From the NCBI GenBank assembly GCA_905221605.1, contig CAJNDS010002287.1, positions 310,001 through 374,000 of the forward strand: 64,000 nucleotides of DNA, read 5' to 3'. Every line of letters starts with the position of its first letter. The stretch's first letter is position 1. Positions 12,089 through 24,416 of this stretch are shown here, piece by piece. The notes under the pieces were generated by a model. The model was not told the origin of the DNA. It did not search any database and saw only the letters and a program-made list of their open reading frames with translations. Origin of the DNA: Symbiodinium natans (taxonomy: Eukaryota > Sar > Dinophyceae > Suessiales > Symbiodiniaceae). A program made the translations under genes and the position numbers.

Positions 12089-13689
12089 GTCCTTGACCTT
12101 TCACCCTCCCTGCTGCAACTACCATGTCGAGTCAGGTAAGCCCTCCGAAAACACCCTTGCATCCTCTGTCCCCAGCAGTGGCAATACATCGTTTTTCAAC
12201 TCAGCATGCTGCTGGGATTTTTTCTGGGTGCCGTATGAACTCAATGCATGTTTAGAGGGCGGCTGGAAGACTTGCCCTACTGCCGGAGCCCTACACCATA
12301 GGCTTAATCCTAGAAGACAAGCCATAAGAGAGCGCCTCCCAAAGACCCAGCATCAGCTTGAAGGACCGTGTGCAGGTAGACAACATCGCGCCTCGGCCCA
12401 CTTTCAGATTTTAGCCTGTGGCTTGCGTTGAAAGTGTTGGGAGTTCAAGGTTTCGAGTGCGCACTTGGGGGCTTTTGGGGCCGCAATAGGGTTTAGGGTT
12501 TAGGGTTTAGGGTTTAGGGTTAGGGCCGCAAAGGTGCTCAAGGGCGTCGCGGGGCTCAAGAGTGGCAACTTCTTGCAACCCTCTCGGCAAAAGCCCTCTC
12601 TCGGAACCCTCTCTGTGGACTTGGGTCGTGGTCACCATCCTCTTCACTGTGGTCGTTTGTGGGATGTTTCTATGTTAGAAGTGAATTGTTGTGAGTTCGT
12701 TGGGGGTCTCGCCACCCTCAAACTGTCGTCGCATGACGTATGTTTGTTGCCTGGCCGTTTGAGATTCTTGGGCGCGGCCTACCTCACAAAAACTACCAGG
12801 GCCTCCTCGTTTACTTTCGTCACCGGTAATTGGGGTTGCCTGGCGTCCTCAATAACTCTCGCCATTGCAAGTGCGGCTGAGGTCTCCAAGGCAATCACCC
12901 AAGCCGAGTCGGACTCGTGGTCATTCGGCATAAGCCTTCCGGACAGCGTTTAGTCTAGGGCTGGGGCGTCCTTGGGGCTTAGCTCGGTTGCTGGGGTTTG
13001 CGAAGGCTTGTGCCTGAAACAGAGGCCGTGTAGCCGAAGCATAACTCCAGCCCTGCGCCCCAAGCACCCTGCCAAACCCTCGAGCCATTTTGACTCAGCC
13101 TCAACTGGCCTTAAGGCTTTACAGCAATGTAGGCACTTCATTGGTTCGATATGTCCCTTGCCCATTCACTCTTCATCTTGCAAGCCCCTTGCAGCAACTA
13201 TGACATTCGACGACCCAACGTTGAAAGCAAGATCAACACAGAGTTGAACAACGAGCAGACGAGCAGCTCAAGAAACCAGGCGCAATTTGCCAGTCGAAGC
13301 CCCGAAGTTGGAAGTAAGCAGATCGGAGCGTTTTACACATCCTGTTAAGCCCTCGAAGGTCTCGCAGCCCTGGTGTAGGCTCCCGAGATCACCCGAAGAA
13401 GCAGAGGCGCCTCTGTGGCCACAGCTGACAACGCGTCAGGCCACCTGCCATGCTATGGGAAACAGGGCATATCCTTCTCTTGGGCAAAAAGGTGCCCCAA
13501 AAACTTGAGAACGCTTTGGGGCACACATGGAGGCTCTGAGGCCCGGCACATCCCATCCCCTCCATCCTCCAACGCTTGGACGCCCCTTTCTTTCTTAGGG
13601 ACGGCTTTTCCATGGCCCCTGCACCACAATACCACCAAAAGCGACAAGTAGGGTTCAGAGTGGATGGGATGGAGTTGGTTTTCTAGTGG

Positions 13690-13695
13690 GTCCAG

Positions 13696-13728
<33 letters not shown>

Positions 13729-13755
13729 ACATCCCCCCCCACATCCCCCCCCACA
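13690..13755. repeat. Poly-C tract
   Basis: Nearly 40 consecutive C followed by two CACATCCCCCCC units. Other poly-C or poly-G runs occur at 7608, 9902, 10308, 14130, 38738, 43750, 55232, 59212 and 61759. Confidence 0.95.
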
Positions 13756-14018
13756 CCCCAAGTGCCCATGACAGGCGCTGCCTCGGGAGGTGCGGGGAGT
13801 TCCTCCGACAACAGCGGCAGCACTGACAACACCAATGGTAACTCTCAGGCTTCTGGGGTCTTCCAAGTTTCTGGATTTTGGGGGGCCGGGTTCATGGAGT
13901 TCGGTTACGGCAAAGAAAGTACCGTTTTTGTTAGAACCTACAGTTTGTTTAGAACCTATCATGTTTTTTTACAAAGCCTCCGAGATGGTTGCGAGAGGCC
14001 TCCGGGACTGAGTCGAAG

Positions 14019-14060
14019 GACACCAAGCTCACCATCGAGCAGTCCTGGAAGGCCCCGGAG
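14019..14060 (+). CDS. 42-nt exon candidate ending at a TTTAGGG array
   Basis: AG|G acceptor, phase 0/0, reading DTKLTIEQSWKAPE. The GT donor at 14061 is the first base pair of the TTTAGGG array (14061-14096). A 16-nt string encoding WKAPE recurs at 48914-48929, also next to a telomere-type array. Function unknown. Confidence 0.38.
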
Positions 14061-15579
14061 GTTTAGGGTTTAGGGTTTAGGGTTTAGGGTTTAGGGGGTT
14101 GGGGTTCTTTCTTTTCGCTTGCTTGAGACCCCCCCCCCCCCCCCCTGCCCGAGCTTGTCTCAGGCAGGGCATATTGTTTGGGGCTTAGTGAGCTGGTTGA
14201 AGCTTCTGCCCTTGACACATGATTGTATGCTTGAAGCACCTTATGTAAGCACACATGCCAGAGCACAACAAGAGCAACCACAAGCCTCTAAGCCCACATG
14301 AGCTGCGATGCCACAGCACTATGACAACACGAACACGCCAGCGTACGCGAACACGAAGACCACGACGAATACCAACATGACGATCATCATGAGCCTGATC
14401 ACGAATCATGAATACGATGCATCAGTATCGCATCTGCGACACAACGGTGTGCTTGTTGAGGATCCGAAGCTCCGAAAGCGACGGTTGACACACCATGACC
14501 ATGGTCACGGTGAGAGCACGGACGATCCCCGCAACAGTTTACATGAAGCTCCGTAAATCAGCAGCGGTCCGGAGGAACGTGGGTCTGGGTGGTGGGTCGC
14601 GTCGCCATGACCGAGTTTGTGAGTTTGTTTGGGTTCTCAAAGGTGGACTCCCAACTCCGAAGCTGTGCGCTCATGGGGCTTAGGGGCTCGGATCCTCTTC
14701 AAGAAAGGGCACGAAAGAAGACTACTTGCGGCACGTTCTCGAACGGCGTGGTTGCCAAATAGGACCAGGGCTCACTGATTTGGGCTTTAGGTGGCGTGGA
14801 TGGCCGGGCCTTGTGGGCAGAATTGAGCGTTCCTGATCCTTAGAACCCTAGAGTATTGCTAGAGTATTGAGGGTGGCTGAGGTAATTTTCTGAGATAATC
14901 GCTGAAACCTGGCAGAGCTCTACAAGTGAGCATGGCCGTGACCACAGCGCAAGACAAGACCAAGTTGTGCGTGTGTTGCTTGGGTTTTGGGGGTGCTCGA
15001 AGTTGGACATGCTTTTGTTGAGTGCTTCGGGTTTTGTCGGCACTGGCCAGGGTGGAGCAGCTGGCACGAACCCTGGGGATTGGCGGAAGAGCCACTTAGC
15101 TGTCAGCCCTTATCCATCCCTAGAAAGCTCGAAGCGCAAGGCCTATTCCGCCCCCCTACACTGCGCCTAAGCAACTCGACCTCTACGGCGCAAGTTGATC
15201 CAGGTCGTTTCGCCTCCCACCAGTACCCACTATAAGGAATACGGCGTCTGGCCAGCTCAGCCGAAAGGGTGCTCAAGAAACGCGTTTTTGAGACGTCGGA
15301 GACCTTTTTGGGACCGCCCTGGGACCCACCTCTGGGATCCTGAGACCCAACCCCGAATGACTGGCCTTGCCGCCTGAGAGACGAAGTGGGGTGGGAGAGA
15401 GGGTGTTGGAATGGCCCTCCACAGTGGGGCCGGGGCCACGGCTGCCCTTCACACCTAGCCTTTGCGCCTTATCGCAGCAAACCCTAAACCCTAGGCTCTA
15501 GACCCTAAACCCTAAGCCCTAAGCCCTAAGCAGCCTAAGCCCCAAAAACTGAGCCCTCAAAGGTGTTCTGAAGCCTTAG

Positions 15580-15731
15580 GTTTGGCTGCGGCGTTCAGTT
15601 CAAACTGGCGGGTCATCGACCACGTGCTGCCCAAGTGCGTGGGCATTTGGGAGTTTGTGGACGATGACGCCACCAAGACGGCCTTGTGCAACCCGCTCTG
15701 CAGGAGGGCAGAGATCTTCCAAACCTGGGGG
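15580..15731 (+). CDS. Exon candidate, unknown protein
   Basis: AG|G acceptor 47 nt after a CCCTAAA array. The frame reads LAAAFSSNWRVIDHVLPKC, VGIWEFVDDDATKTALCNPL and CRRAEIFQTWG. Dense in Trp, Cys and acidic residues and clearly different from the AT-rich DNA that follows. The donor is uncertain (GC at 15712 or GT at 15732). No family recognised. Confidence 0.45.
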
Positions 15732-15749
15732 GTGGCCCTTCTGGGGATT

Positions 15750-16700
15750 GGAAGATTTCATTGTTATGCAAGTAGAATCGCTTCTGTTGCTGTTAGTGTT
15801 TATTTCGTATTTTGGTTGAGTATGGTCCTTGAAATAGTAGTCACTTGAGTCAAATTGGGCGCTATTTCATGAATATGTAAACATAAGATATTTCAGTGGA
15901 CTTTTCAGATAGTATTAGATTACTACTTTGCCTAGCACACATTCTATTTATGTACAAAGCAGTATTCTTGTGCATGGCCTTTACTAACTATATTTCTAGG
16001 AAGGTATATAAGTGGTCTTTATTTAGTACTTGAGAAGTCTTTTACATTGTTATGTAAGTAGAACCGCTTCTATTTCCATTAGTGTTGACTGCATATTTTA
16101 GTTGGGTATGGTATTTTGAATAGTGTTCTATTTCCATTAGTTTTTATTTCACATTTTGGTTGGGTATGGTATTTTAAATAGTGTTCATTTGAGTCAGATT
16201 GGGCTATTTACTTAGTACTTACTCTAGTAGATAAATCGCATAGCATGATGATTTCAAAACAAGAAATATTTCATGAATATGTAAACATATGTTACTACAG
16301 TGTACTTTTCAGATAGTATTTGGTTTATACTTTGCCTAGTACAAATTCTTTTTATGTACAAAGCAGAATTCTTGTGCTATGGCCTTTACTAACTACTTTT
16401 CTAGGAAGGTATATAAGTGGTCTTTATTTAGTACTTGAGAAGTCTTTTACATTGTTATTTAAGTAGAATCGCTTCCGTTGCTGTTCGTGTTTTTTCATAT
16501 TTTAGTTGAGTATGGTATTTTGAATAGTATTCGCTTGAGTCAGATTGGGCTATTTACTAAATACTCCAGGAGTTAAATTCGCATACAATAACAAGCACAC
16601 TGTTTCATGAATATGTAAACATAAGGTATTTCAGTGGACTTGTCAGATAGTATTTGATTAATTCTTTGCCTAGTACAAACACAATTGTGTATATATGTAA
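15750..16700. repeat. AT-rich degenerate tandem repeat
   Basis: Three copies of a unit of about 290-410 bp; anchors such as TTTCATGAATATGTAAACAT recur near 15868, 16270 and 16605, and ATTGTTATGTAAGTAGAA near 15758, 16046 and 16453. Base composition is far more AT-rich than the rest of the window. No ORF. Confidence 0.85.
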
Positions 16701-16969
16701 TATATTAGTTGCTGAACAAAACATTATTTGCCCGTTAAACGCACAATTTGCCTAGAAAAACCAAAGATCTAAAAACATAAAAATAGCATTGCCCGCTTCA
16801 GATTCAAAATATAGATTAATCCAATGCTGGCTTATCGGGGCCTGCGAGGTGGGTGTCCCAATAGATGTCCTTCATTACCCGGTGATTAACTACACGACTT
16901 TTGGGCCTTCGCTATTCTTTTTTTGTAAAAAAGGCCTAAAAAGGGTAGGTCGCTGGGGGGGGGGGGGGT

Positions 16970-16973
16970 AGCA

Positions 16974-17006
<33 letters not shown>
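16970..17006. repeat. (AT)n microsatellite
   Basis: ATATAT run after a poly-G tract. Confidence 0.9.
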
Positions 17007-17012
<6 letters not shown>

Positions 17013-17669
17013 TTTTTGGGGGCGCGGGGCGGATTCTTGAAGTAAATCTGTTCTCAAATGATGGAACGCAAGCGCCCCAGAACAAGAGAGCTATGCTTGC
17101 CCTCTGCATTTGCATGATTTGCATGGCCCTCGTAAGGCAATGGCTGGCTGGATCTCTATCTGGACGGGCCTACCAAGTCCATCACGTCGCGAATCAACGA
17201 CACTTGCCTTGTGGTTAAGAACACCTGTTTGGGCTTCAGGGCAACAGGGGTTCGGAGTTCTTCGAAGTCCCTGACCACTTCACGAGACCTCACGGTGAGA
17301 TTTTTCCGCCACCCCAATCGAGGTCTAGGGCCCACAAACCCGCACACCTCAAGACCTGCAGAGCTCCCCAGGCGGATAGATATTCTGCCACCGAACTCTG
17401 ACCTCTTTGAACCTGAGCGGCCCTCCTAGCCCTGGCAGCTGTACAAAAGGGCCTTGAGGGTTTAGGGTTTCGGGTTTCGGGTTTCGGATTTCGGGTTTAG
17501 GGTTGGGCTCTGGATTTTGGATCTCAGAGTTCCAGGCCAAAGCCCGCAAGGCCAAAGCAACTCCCAAGGTCGCCCAGAGCCAGCCATCATCATCCCCCCC
17601 CCCCCCTAGTCGCGGATGCACTAAGGGTTTAGGGTTTAGGGTTTAGGGTTTAGGGTTTAGGGTTTACGG

Positions 17670-20600
17670 TCCCAGGCTCAAAGAAAAGGTGATGTAGGTG
17701 TTATTTGGTTTTAGAAATTTGGGGCTGACTTCGAGTGTCCTCAGCAGGACACTGTTCGGGAGAAAGCATGCGAGAGCACCTTGAACATGAATGCCCTGCG
17801 CACGCAAGCGCGGCTTGGCCTGTGCAGGGCCCATGTCAGAAGAAATCTCTAGGCGTTGTCACAAAATCACATAGGAGGCCTTTCCAGGCTAGGGCATGAT
17901 CTGCACATCATGCGATCTTTGGACATGACCCGCGGATTTTCTGGTCCAGGGGTTAAGGGTTTGAAGTCGGGTTTTCGTCCAGGAAATTGCTGAAAAGTCA
18001 TTGACATGTTAGAGAACTGGCGTTCGACGTTAAACATGTGTAGACTGTAAATGTATGCAGGTTGCAAGCTTGCTTCTTCAGGGGTAGATAGCTAGTTCAG
18101 GTACAGATGTCGATGATGTATTGATGGACATTGCTGCTTAAGAGAACCCTCTGCGCAGTAGCCGCAGTAGCCGTCACAAGCCCTTCTCACCGAAATTGTC
18201 GAGTTCCACAGCCAAGTTCGTCCACAAGTCTCAATTTTTCAAGTCAGGTAGCATAGGGCTTGGTGCTTTGGTAGCTCGTTGAGCAAAGTATCTGCAATGC
18301 GGATTACGACGTTACACGAAGTGATTCGACCCTATTGCCTCCAGAGAAGGAGTCATTGGAAGGAGGAAGAAGGACCGAAGATGGACTCGTCTTGTGGCCA
18401 CTAGCTCTCTGAAGATGAACAGGACAAAACAAATGCATTTGTAGTACCCAAGACGGTAGGCTGTGACTACTTTGATGCACAAAAGCGATCAACATTACAC
18501 CATCTTAAATGCAATCCCCAGAGCTAAAGCTCGTCGCCTCTTTGCATGCTCAGGCAAAATCTCATCCGCCTCGAAACTGATGCACGAGACCGCTTGGAAA
18601 GACAGCGCTGTGCTGAGGACAAGGCCTTTGTCCTACAGGGTCATTTGCTTTGCTTGAATAGATGAGTATTGCATGGCAAGGAGTGCCGTGTGTGGGGGCG
18701 GCTGCTGCATGAACTCGTGGCATAGCCTTTCGCCTGTGCTCAGTGTAGGGTGCTTCAGCTTATCCTTCGTGGGCCTCGGGTGCTTTTGAGTTGGTCGAAT
18801 TGGGCTTCTCTTCAGATACGCTGGACTGTAGGCCTTGTTTAGCACTAGGTCATGAAGGGGTCATACAAAAGTCATGGAGTTCGATTTTTGCTCATGCTTT
18901 ATGTGCGCATGCACACAAGCACGCACTCCCTTGTTTTCCGTCTTGAAGGTTTCTGCAGCCCTTGTTACTCTTGCAAGAATGTTCTCAAAGTCTCCCTGAC
19001 GATTCTCTCGTTTTATCAAGGGTCTTTTGGCTGGTCACAGCTTTGTTTTTTCAGGTTTCTGAAGGCTCGGTTGAAGATCCTATTTCTAGAGGAGCAAAGG
19101 ATGGATGTGCACAATCACGCCTGGCATTAGTTCATGTCATCTGTATTTGTGGCAACAGGTCCTTCTGCTCCTCACCACACGACTACCTGTGAAACACTGT
19201 TTCAAACTCTCTCAACATGTCAAAGGTAGACGATGATATATTGGAAAAATGCAGCCCAACGGTTTGGGGCTTCAGATGGCTAGCCCATGATTCTACTGAG
19301 AGGGCACTACGTTTCCCCAAAAAACCTGAAAAGTTATAGCACACTGCTCGTGGCTTGCCTTGCAACCGTCTGAAACCCAGACCCTATGTAAAACTGAAGC
19401 AGAGACGCCCCGAAAGCTGTATCCAGGCCCTTCAGAAAATTCTTTTGGCAACTCGGACTCTGGAATCAACCGCACCGGAGGTCTTTAGCCGCTTCTGGAT
19501 CAAGGCAGACAAAGTGCGGAATGGTGGGACCGCGGCCGAGCTGGCAGGCACGAAGCGACGTTGGCACTCTGGGTTTGGGAGATCAGGTTTCGGCGCGCCT
19601 TGAGGTTGATGTCCATGGCTGCGGGGGTTAGGGAGTTCGCTCTCTTTTTGGGTTTGATGAGGCTTGTTGGTAATGAGTATTGAATCAGACTTAGAAACTC
19701 GTACTTTCTCAGCAGCTTAGATGAAACTTTTTGTTTCATAAGAGAGCTACTTGCCTCGAACCAGGCACTATTTGCTTAGGAAACGCTACTTGCCTAGAAG
19801 CAGGCACGATTTGGTTGGGGAAACTGAAAACAGGCATTTCTATGAAGATTCTCGAGTATTGAACTCGGCAATTTGCAATTTTTACTTAATTTTCAGCTAT
19901 GTGCAGGTATTCTTTGCATTCCATGTCCATGTTCTATTACTTATATTCGTATATGATCAGTGTTCAGAAGGTATGCCATGAAGCTTGCTTCATGGATAAG
20001 CAAAAGTTATGGTGCTTCGGCAGTGGTTTTTGCGTATGCGATTTGCATTTGATCAAACCCTGGAGCCACAAACCGCAACCACTCTGCACTCCCTTCACGT
20101 CCGCAGGGATCCGGTTTGGCCTGAACAAGGCCGCGGGGTCACAGCAGGGCTCATGGAATCTTGGAATGGCGACTTTTCTTGGGGTTCGCTGCTAAGAACG
20201 TTCTTTTCTGGGCATTTGGCTCTTTGCACCAGAAGACTGTATCTTTGCCTAGAACCACACACTGCCTGCGCCAGAAAGGGATTGTGCGCAATGCTTCAGG
20301 GCTTCGATCGAAGGCAGGTTTTTCGGAACCTAGGGTTTGGAAGTTTGGAAGGTTTAACTCTTTGCCAGGAAACGTCGCTCTCTACTACAGCACAGATGCC
20401 GCCTGGACTTTCGAGAGATTAGGGCTATGTTCGGTTTTTTTGTTGCTAGCATCATGGACCACGGAGTCCAAGAATATGGAACTCACAAGTTCTCAAGCCA
20501 TCCAAGCTTTCGGAAAGGTATCCGGGGCGTTTCCGGGATTTTTCTTGGATTATGGGTTGGATGGGGGGCGGCCTTTTTGTTACAAGCAAATCATACTGTA

Positions 20601-22202
20601 CGATACCAAGACGTGAGGAATTCGGAAGCATGGATCAATTTCAGCCAGGCACTGTTGGGACAGGGTTGACTGCAGTGACAAACCCTGCTTGAGATTGGAC
20701 GTAAACCGCATATTGCAACAAATGCTACTGCTGCGGGCAAGTATCGGCATATGCGGTGTTGTACAAGGAAAAGAAGGAGAGAGCCATGGAACATTGAAGA
20801 GATGAAGACGGCTTGTGGATCTTGGGGCGTGACCAGATATGTGTGTATATTACGTGTGTTCTGGCAAATTTGTGTGGCGCCCCAGCTTTCAACCACTTGG
20901 TGCGGCAGAAATTGAGGTACAGCTTTTACACCGGCACTCCGTCAATTGTCGCAGGTGCCGCAGCTTGCAACGAGGTCTGGTGTTGCGATCGGATCAAAGA
21001 AAACAGCTTATACTTTCCACTATTGTACTTATTGCCAGTGGCATTTGATGAACTAGGGCAACTAAACTTAGTTTTGCTGCATGCTGCGTTGCATTATCAT
21101 GGTGCTCTGGCCCCTAACCCAAGCAGCAAGGGTAACCTCCCCATGCCTGTACTAGCGGCGCGGAGTTGGCATTCGCTATGGGCAGCCCCTTCTCCAGTTT
21201 CCTGTGACTTTCAAGCTGGGCTTTGGATCTCGTGGCCCTCAATGACTGCTTCATTTCAACACGTCCAAGGCTTTCCGAATGATGCCAAACAGTCCATTAC
21301 GGACTTCTCGTACAAGCTCAGTGCGGCGGGCTCGAGCAAGGAACGCTCGCAAGTTCCGCCACGATTTTGCATAGCTTTCCCTTGAGTCGGATGAGATCCC
21401 TGTAAACTCTTCAGCTTCTGATTGGGATGCAGCGATGGGGCCGTTTATCAGGGGTCAATGGTAAACGCCGTCGACAGCCGAGGCTTGCCCCAGCGGGGTC
21501 TTAGGCGAACGGCCCCTAGGCGGTCCCTCGAAGGCTTTAGGCCCCTGGTTTAACTGCTTGGTGTCTCAAATCTCAGAAGGCTCGACACCGGACACCGGAA
21601 ACTCGAGTTTCAGAGGTGGGAAACAGTGGCAGTGGAAAGCCCCGAGCCGCCTGAGCTGGACGCTGAAGTTCGCAACGTGGGCACCCCTGACAGCAAGTTC
21701 AGTTGTGCAGGATCCCATCCAATTCACCATCTACGGTCAGGAGGACGCTGCTGGGACGCTGTTGAGTCAGCTAGGTTGCCAACCGTGACCTCCCTCGGCC
21801 CAAGGCCCCAAAAGGCTGAGACGCCCCTTTGGGCCCCAAAGGCCCTGAGATGCCACGAAAGGCCCGGAGATGCTATGAGAGTTGGACACCCGAAGTGAAG
21901 TCCATGATCCAAAGCATCGGGAGAGTTGTGGTCCACGGTCTTAGAGCGAGGAGAAAGGCGTTGGATTGCAGGGAGACCCCCTCGCTGTTGGGTTTAGGGC
22001 TTTTGCTTGGGGTTTGCCGTGTATCGCCGGTTGTCTACGTAGTCTACGCTTTGTTCCCATCCGATGGGAGCTGGAGCGCCCAGTCCCACCTCGCTGCTGC
22101 AGTCTCTTGTTACCTTATTTTGTGTGTGGGGGGGACGCCTAGGCAGCAGGGGCTGTAGGCTTTCACACGACTCAAGAGGTTCTGAAAGTCTGAAAGCTTC
22201 AG
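17670..22202. other. No recognised gene
   Basis: Mostly intron-like DNA. Weak exon-like pieces occur near 20880-20945 and 21617-21672 (WETVAVESPEPPELDAE), not enough for a call. Confidence 0.35.
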
Positions 22203-22939
22203 GCAGGGCCAACAGTCAAACTCCTCACCTACCAGATGGACCCGGATATCCAGCACCTCGGGCACACTTTCTCACGTGCGGGACTTGAGGGGTTTCCCTC
22301 GCTGCTTCAGGGAAGTTGTAGATCTGTTTCTGTTTCTGTTTCTGTGTCTGTGCTTGTTTCTGTCTGTTTCTATCTGTGTCTGGGTGTGTCTGTGTCTGGG
22401 TGTCTCTGTGTCTCTGTGTCTCTGTGTCTCTGTGTCTCTGAGTCTCTGTGTCTCTGTGTCTCTGTGTCTCTGTGTCTCTGTGTCTCTGTGTCTCTGTGTC
22501 TCTGTGTCTCTGTGTCTCTGTGTCTCTGTGTCTCTGTGTCTCTGTGTCTCTGTGTCTCTGTGTCTCTGTGTCTCTGTGTCTTTGTGTCTCTGTGTCTCTG
22601 TGTCTCTGTGTCTCTGTGTCTCTGTGTCTCTGTGTCTCTGTGTCTGTGTGTCCCTGTGTCCCTGTGTCCCTGTGTCCCTGTGTCTCTGTGTCTCTGTGCC
22701 TGTGTGTCTCTGTGTCTCTGTGTCTCTGTGTCTGTGTGTCCCTGTGTCCCTGTGTCCCTGTGTCCCTGTGTCTCTGTGTCTCTGTGCCTGTGTGTCTCTG
22801 TGTGTCTGCGTTTCTGTGTCTCTGTGTCTCTGTGTCTCTGCGTCTGTGTGTCTGTGTCTGTGTGTCTCTGTGTGTGTGTTTCACGCTGGCCAGGCTCCTG
22901 ACCAACATATCAGACGGGCAGACCAATTTCTACCGACAG
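22203..22939 (+). CDS. Two exon candidates split by a TGTCTC satellite intron
   Basis: Exons 22203-22261 ([20 protein letters not shown]) and 22894-22939 ([15 protein letters not shown]) join in phase 2 across a GC-AG intron made almost wholly of a TGTCTC-type repeat. Both show the AG|G acceptor and GC donor used in the secure genes. The joined peptide looks like protein but I recognise no family. Confidence 0.42.
22325..22885. repeat. TGTCTC/TGTCCC satellite
   Basis: About 560 bp of TGTCTC units with TGTCCC and TGCCTG variants arranged in two similar higher-order blocks (22640-22700 and 22725-22790). It gives long false frames on both strands. Confidence 0.95.
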
Positions 22940-24321
22940 GCAGGGGCCATGTTGGCTGTAGGACCTTCGCTCCAAGATTTCACGGTTCCGTGTCCCGTAC
23001 TCCACGCAACTTGTGCGCGAGGGGATGTCCGGGATGAGCCATGGCATGATGCAGATGTTCATACCATGTTTTGTCGATTATGTCTGTCATGTCTTATGTT
23101 TTGTCCTGCGCGGAAGCTCTGATATTTCGTGTGCCGGACATCTTGAGGCGAGGGCCAAGGCCCCGAAAGCATCCAATAGGGGAAGCTTGGATAAGACCCA
23201 ATGTTTGACCCCTGATCCCCCCCCGAAGCCTGAACCCTGAACCCTAAACCCTAAACCCTAAACCCTAAACCCTAAACCCTAAACCCTAAACCCTGATCAT
23301 GGACCCATGGAACCCGAACCTTTGCACCCTCCGTCACGAGCCTGAAATCTCCTGCACGGAGGCTTACTCCGAGTGGATCCCTGTACAAGGCATCAGCTTG
23401 TGCGTGTGTGCGTCCTCTTAACAAGACCTTCGGTTGGAGATGCGATGAATTTCCTGGCGGTTCAGGCTTTCGTTTCTTTTGGCAATTGCAGGCGCCCTAA
23501 AAAACGCCCCGTAGGGCACCGTAGGCCCTACAGATCCCTACGGCGTAGGGCGGAGATAGACCAGCAAAGGAACGCCTTGAGAGCCTCAATGCTTCACACT
23601 GCTGTCGCTTGGTTTGGGGGTTTGCACCCCCGAATCCCGCAAAACTCTCCCCGACTTGGAGAACTTGGAGGTGCTAGCAAGGGCTTCATCTGGGATGAGA
23701 CGGAGGAGGTCTGCCGTCCCAAGCTTCCTGGCAGAGGTGTCGGGTGTTGCGAGTACTTGCTATTTAGCTGCTACTTGCTATTCAGGTTACCTTCTTTTTT
23801 TGGGGTGGGGTGGGGCCCTGGACTGGAGGGGTTGGGCTTGATGCCACAAGCTTCGGAACAGCGCGCATGATGTTTTGCTGCGCGATCTTGCCCGATGCCC
23901 CCCCCAGCAACTGAGGCGATGCTTCTGCACGGACAAGGACGGCAAAGTGCAGCCGGGCAATCCAGGCGCAGCGGGTGCTCGCAATATTTGCCCACATGCT
24001 CCTGCGTGCTCCTGCCCTTAGGCCCGACTAAACCCATGGATTCAAGCTGCTTCGCGGTAATTATGGTCTTGGAGTTTTGTGGGTCGTTTTGTGGGTCTCG
24101 CCTAATCAAAGGCTGTTCGGCTGCTTGTGAAGCCGGCAGGCCCCATTTGCACGTCACCAGACGGCTCGCTGGACTGCGACACTTGCTGCCCTACCGCTGA
24201 CAGGCTCGGCGGGAACCGTAAAGTCCCGAAGAAGGAAAGCAGAGTACACCTGGAGTACGGGTGCAGTGTCCTGGGGGCGCCTCTCCCGTGCCCTAGTGCC
24301 ACATCACGAATCTCATCCGAG

Positions 24322-24416
24322 GCAGAAGTGCGGCGAAAGCGACCTTGCAGCGCAATGCCCGAGTCTGGGAAAGAACTACAAGCTCCTGGATCCCAACACG
24401 AGGTTCGAGCCCTGCA
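24322..24416 (+). CDS. Cys-containing exon candidate
   Basis: AG|G acceptor and GC donor; reads QKCGESDLAAQCPSLGKNY then KLLDPNTRFEPC. Three Cys in 32 residues suggest a disulphide-bonded segment. No family recognised; a second open frame exists but gives a poorer peptide. Confidence 0.35.

Larger units (their letters stand above)
8066..17669. repeat. Further telomere-type arrays, left third of the window
   Basis: TTTAGGG at 8066-8123, 9419-9472, 12487-12522, 14061-14096, 17456-17508 (degenerate) and 17624-17669; CCCTAAA at 15479-15533. Only these sub-ranges are repeat. Confidence 0.85.

Noticed and set aside
22225-23122. Long frames of repeated LCVSVS or RHRDTET
   Set aside because: Pure translations of the TGTCTC satellite on both strands.
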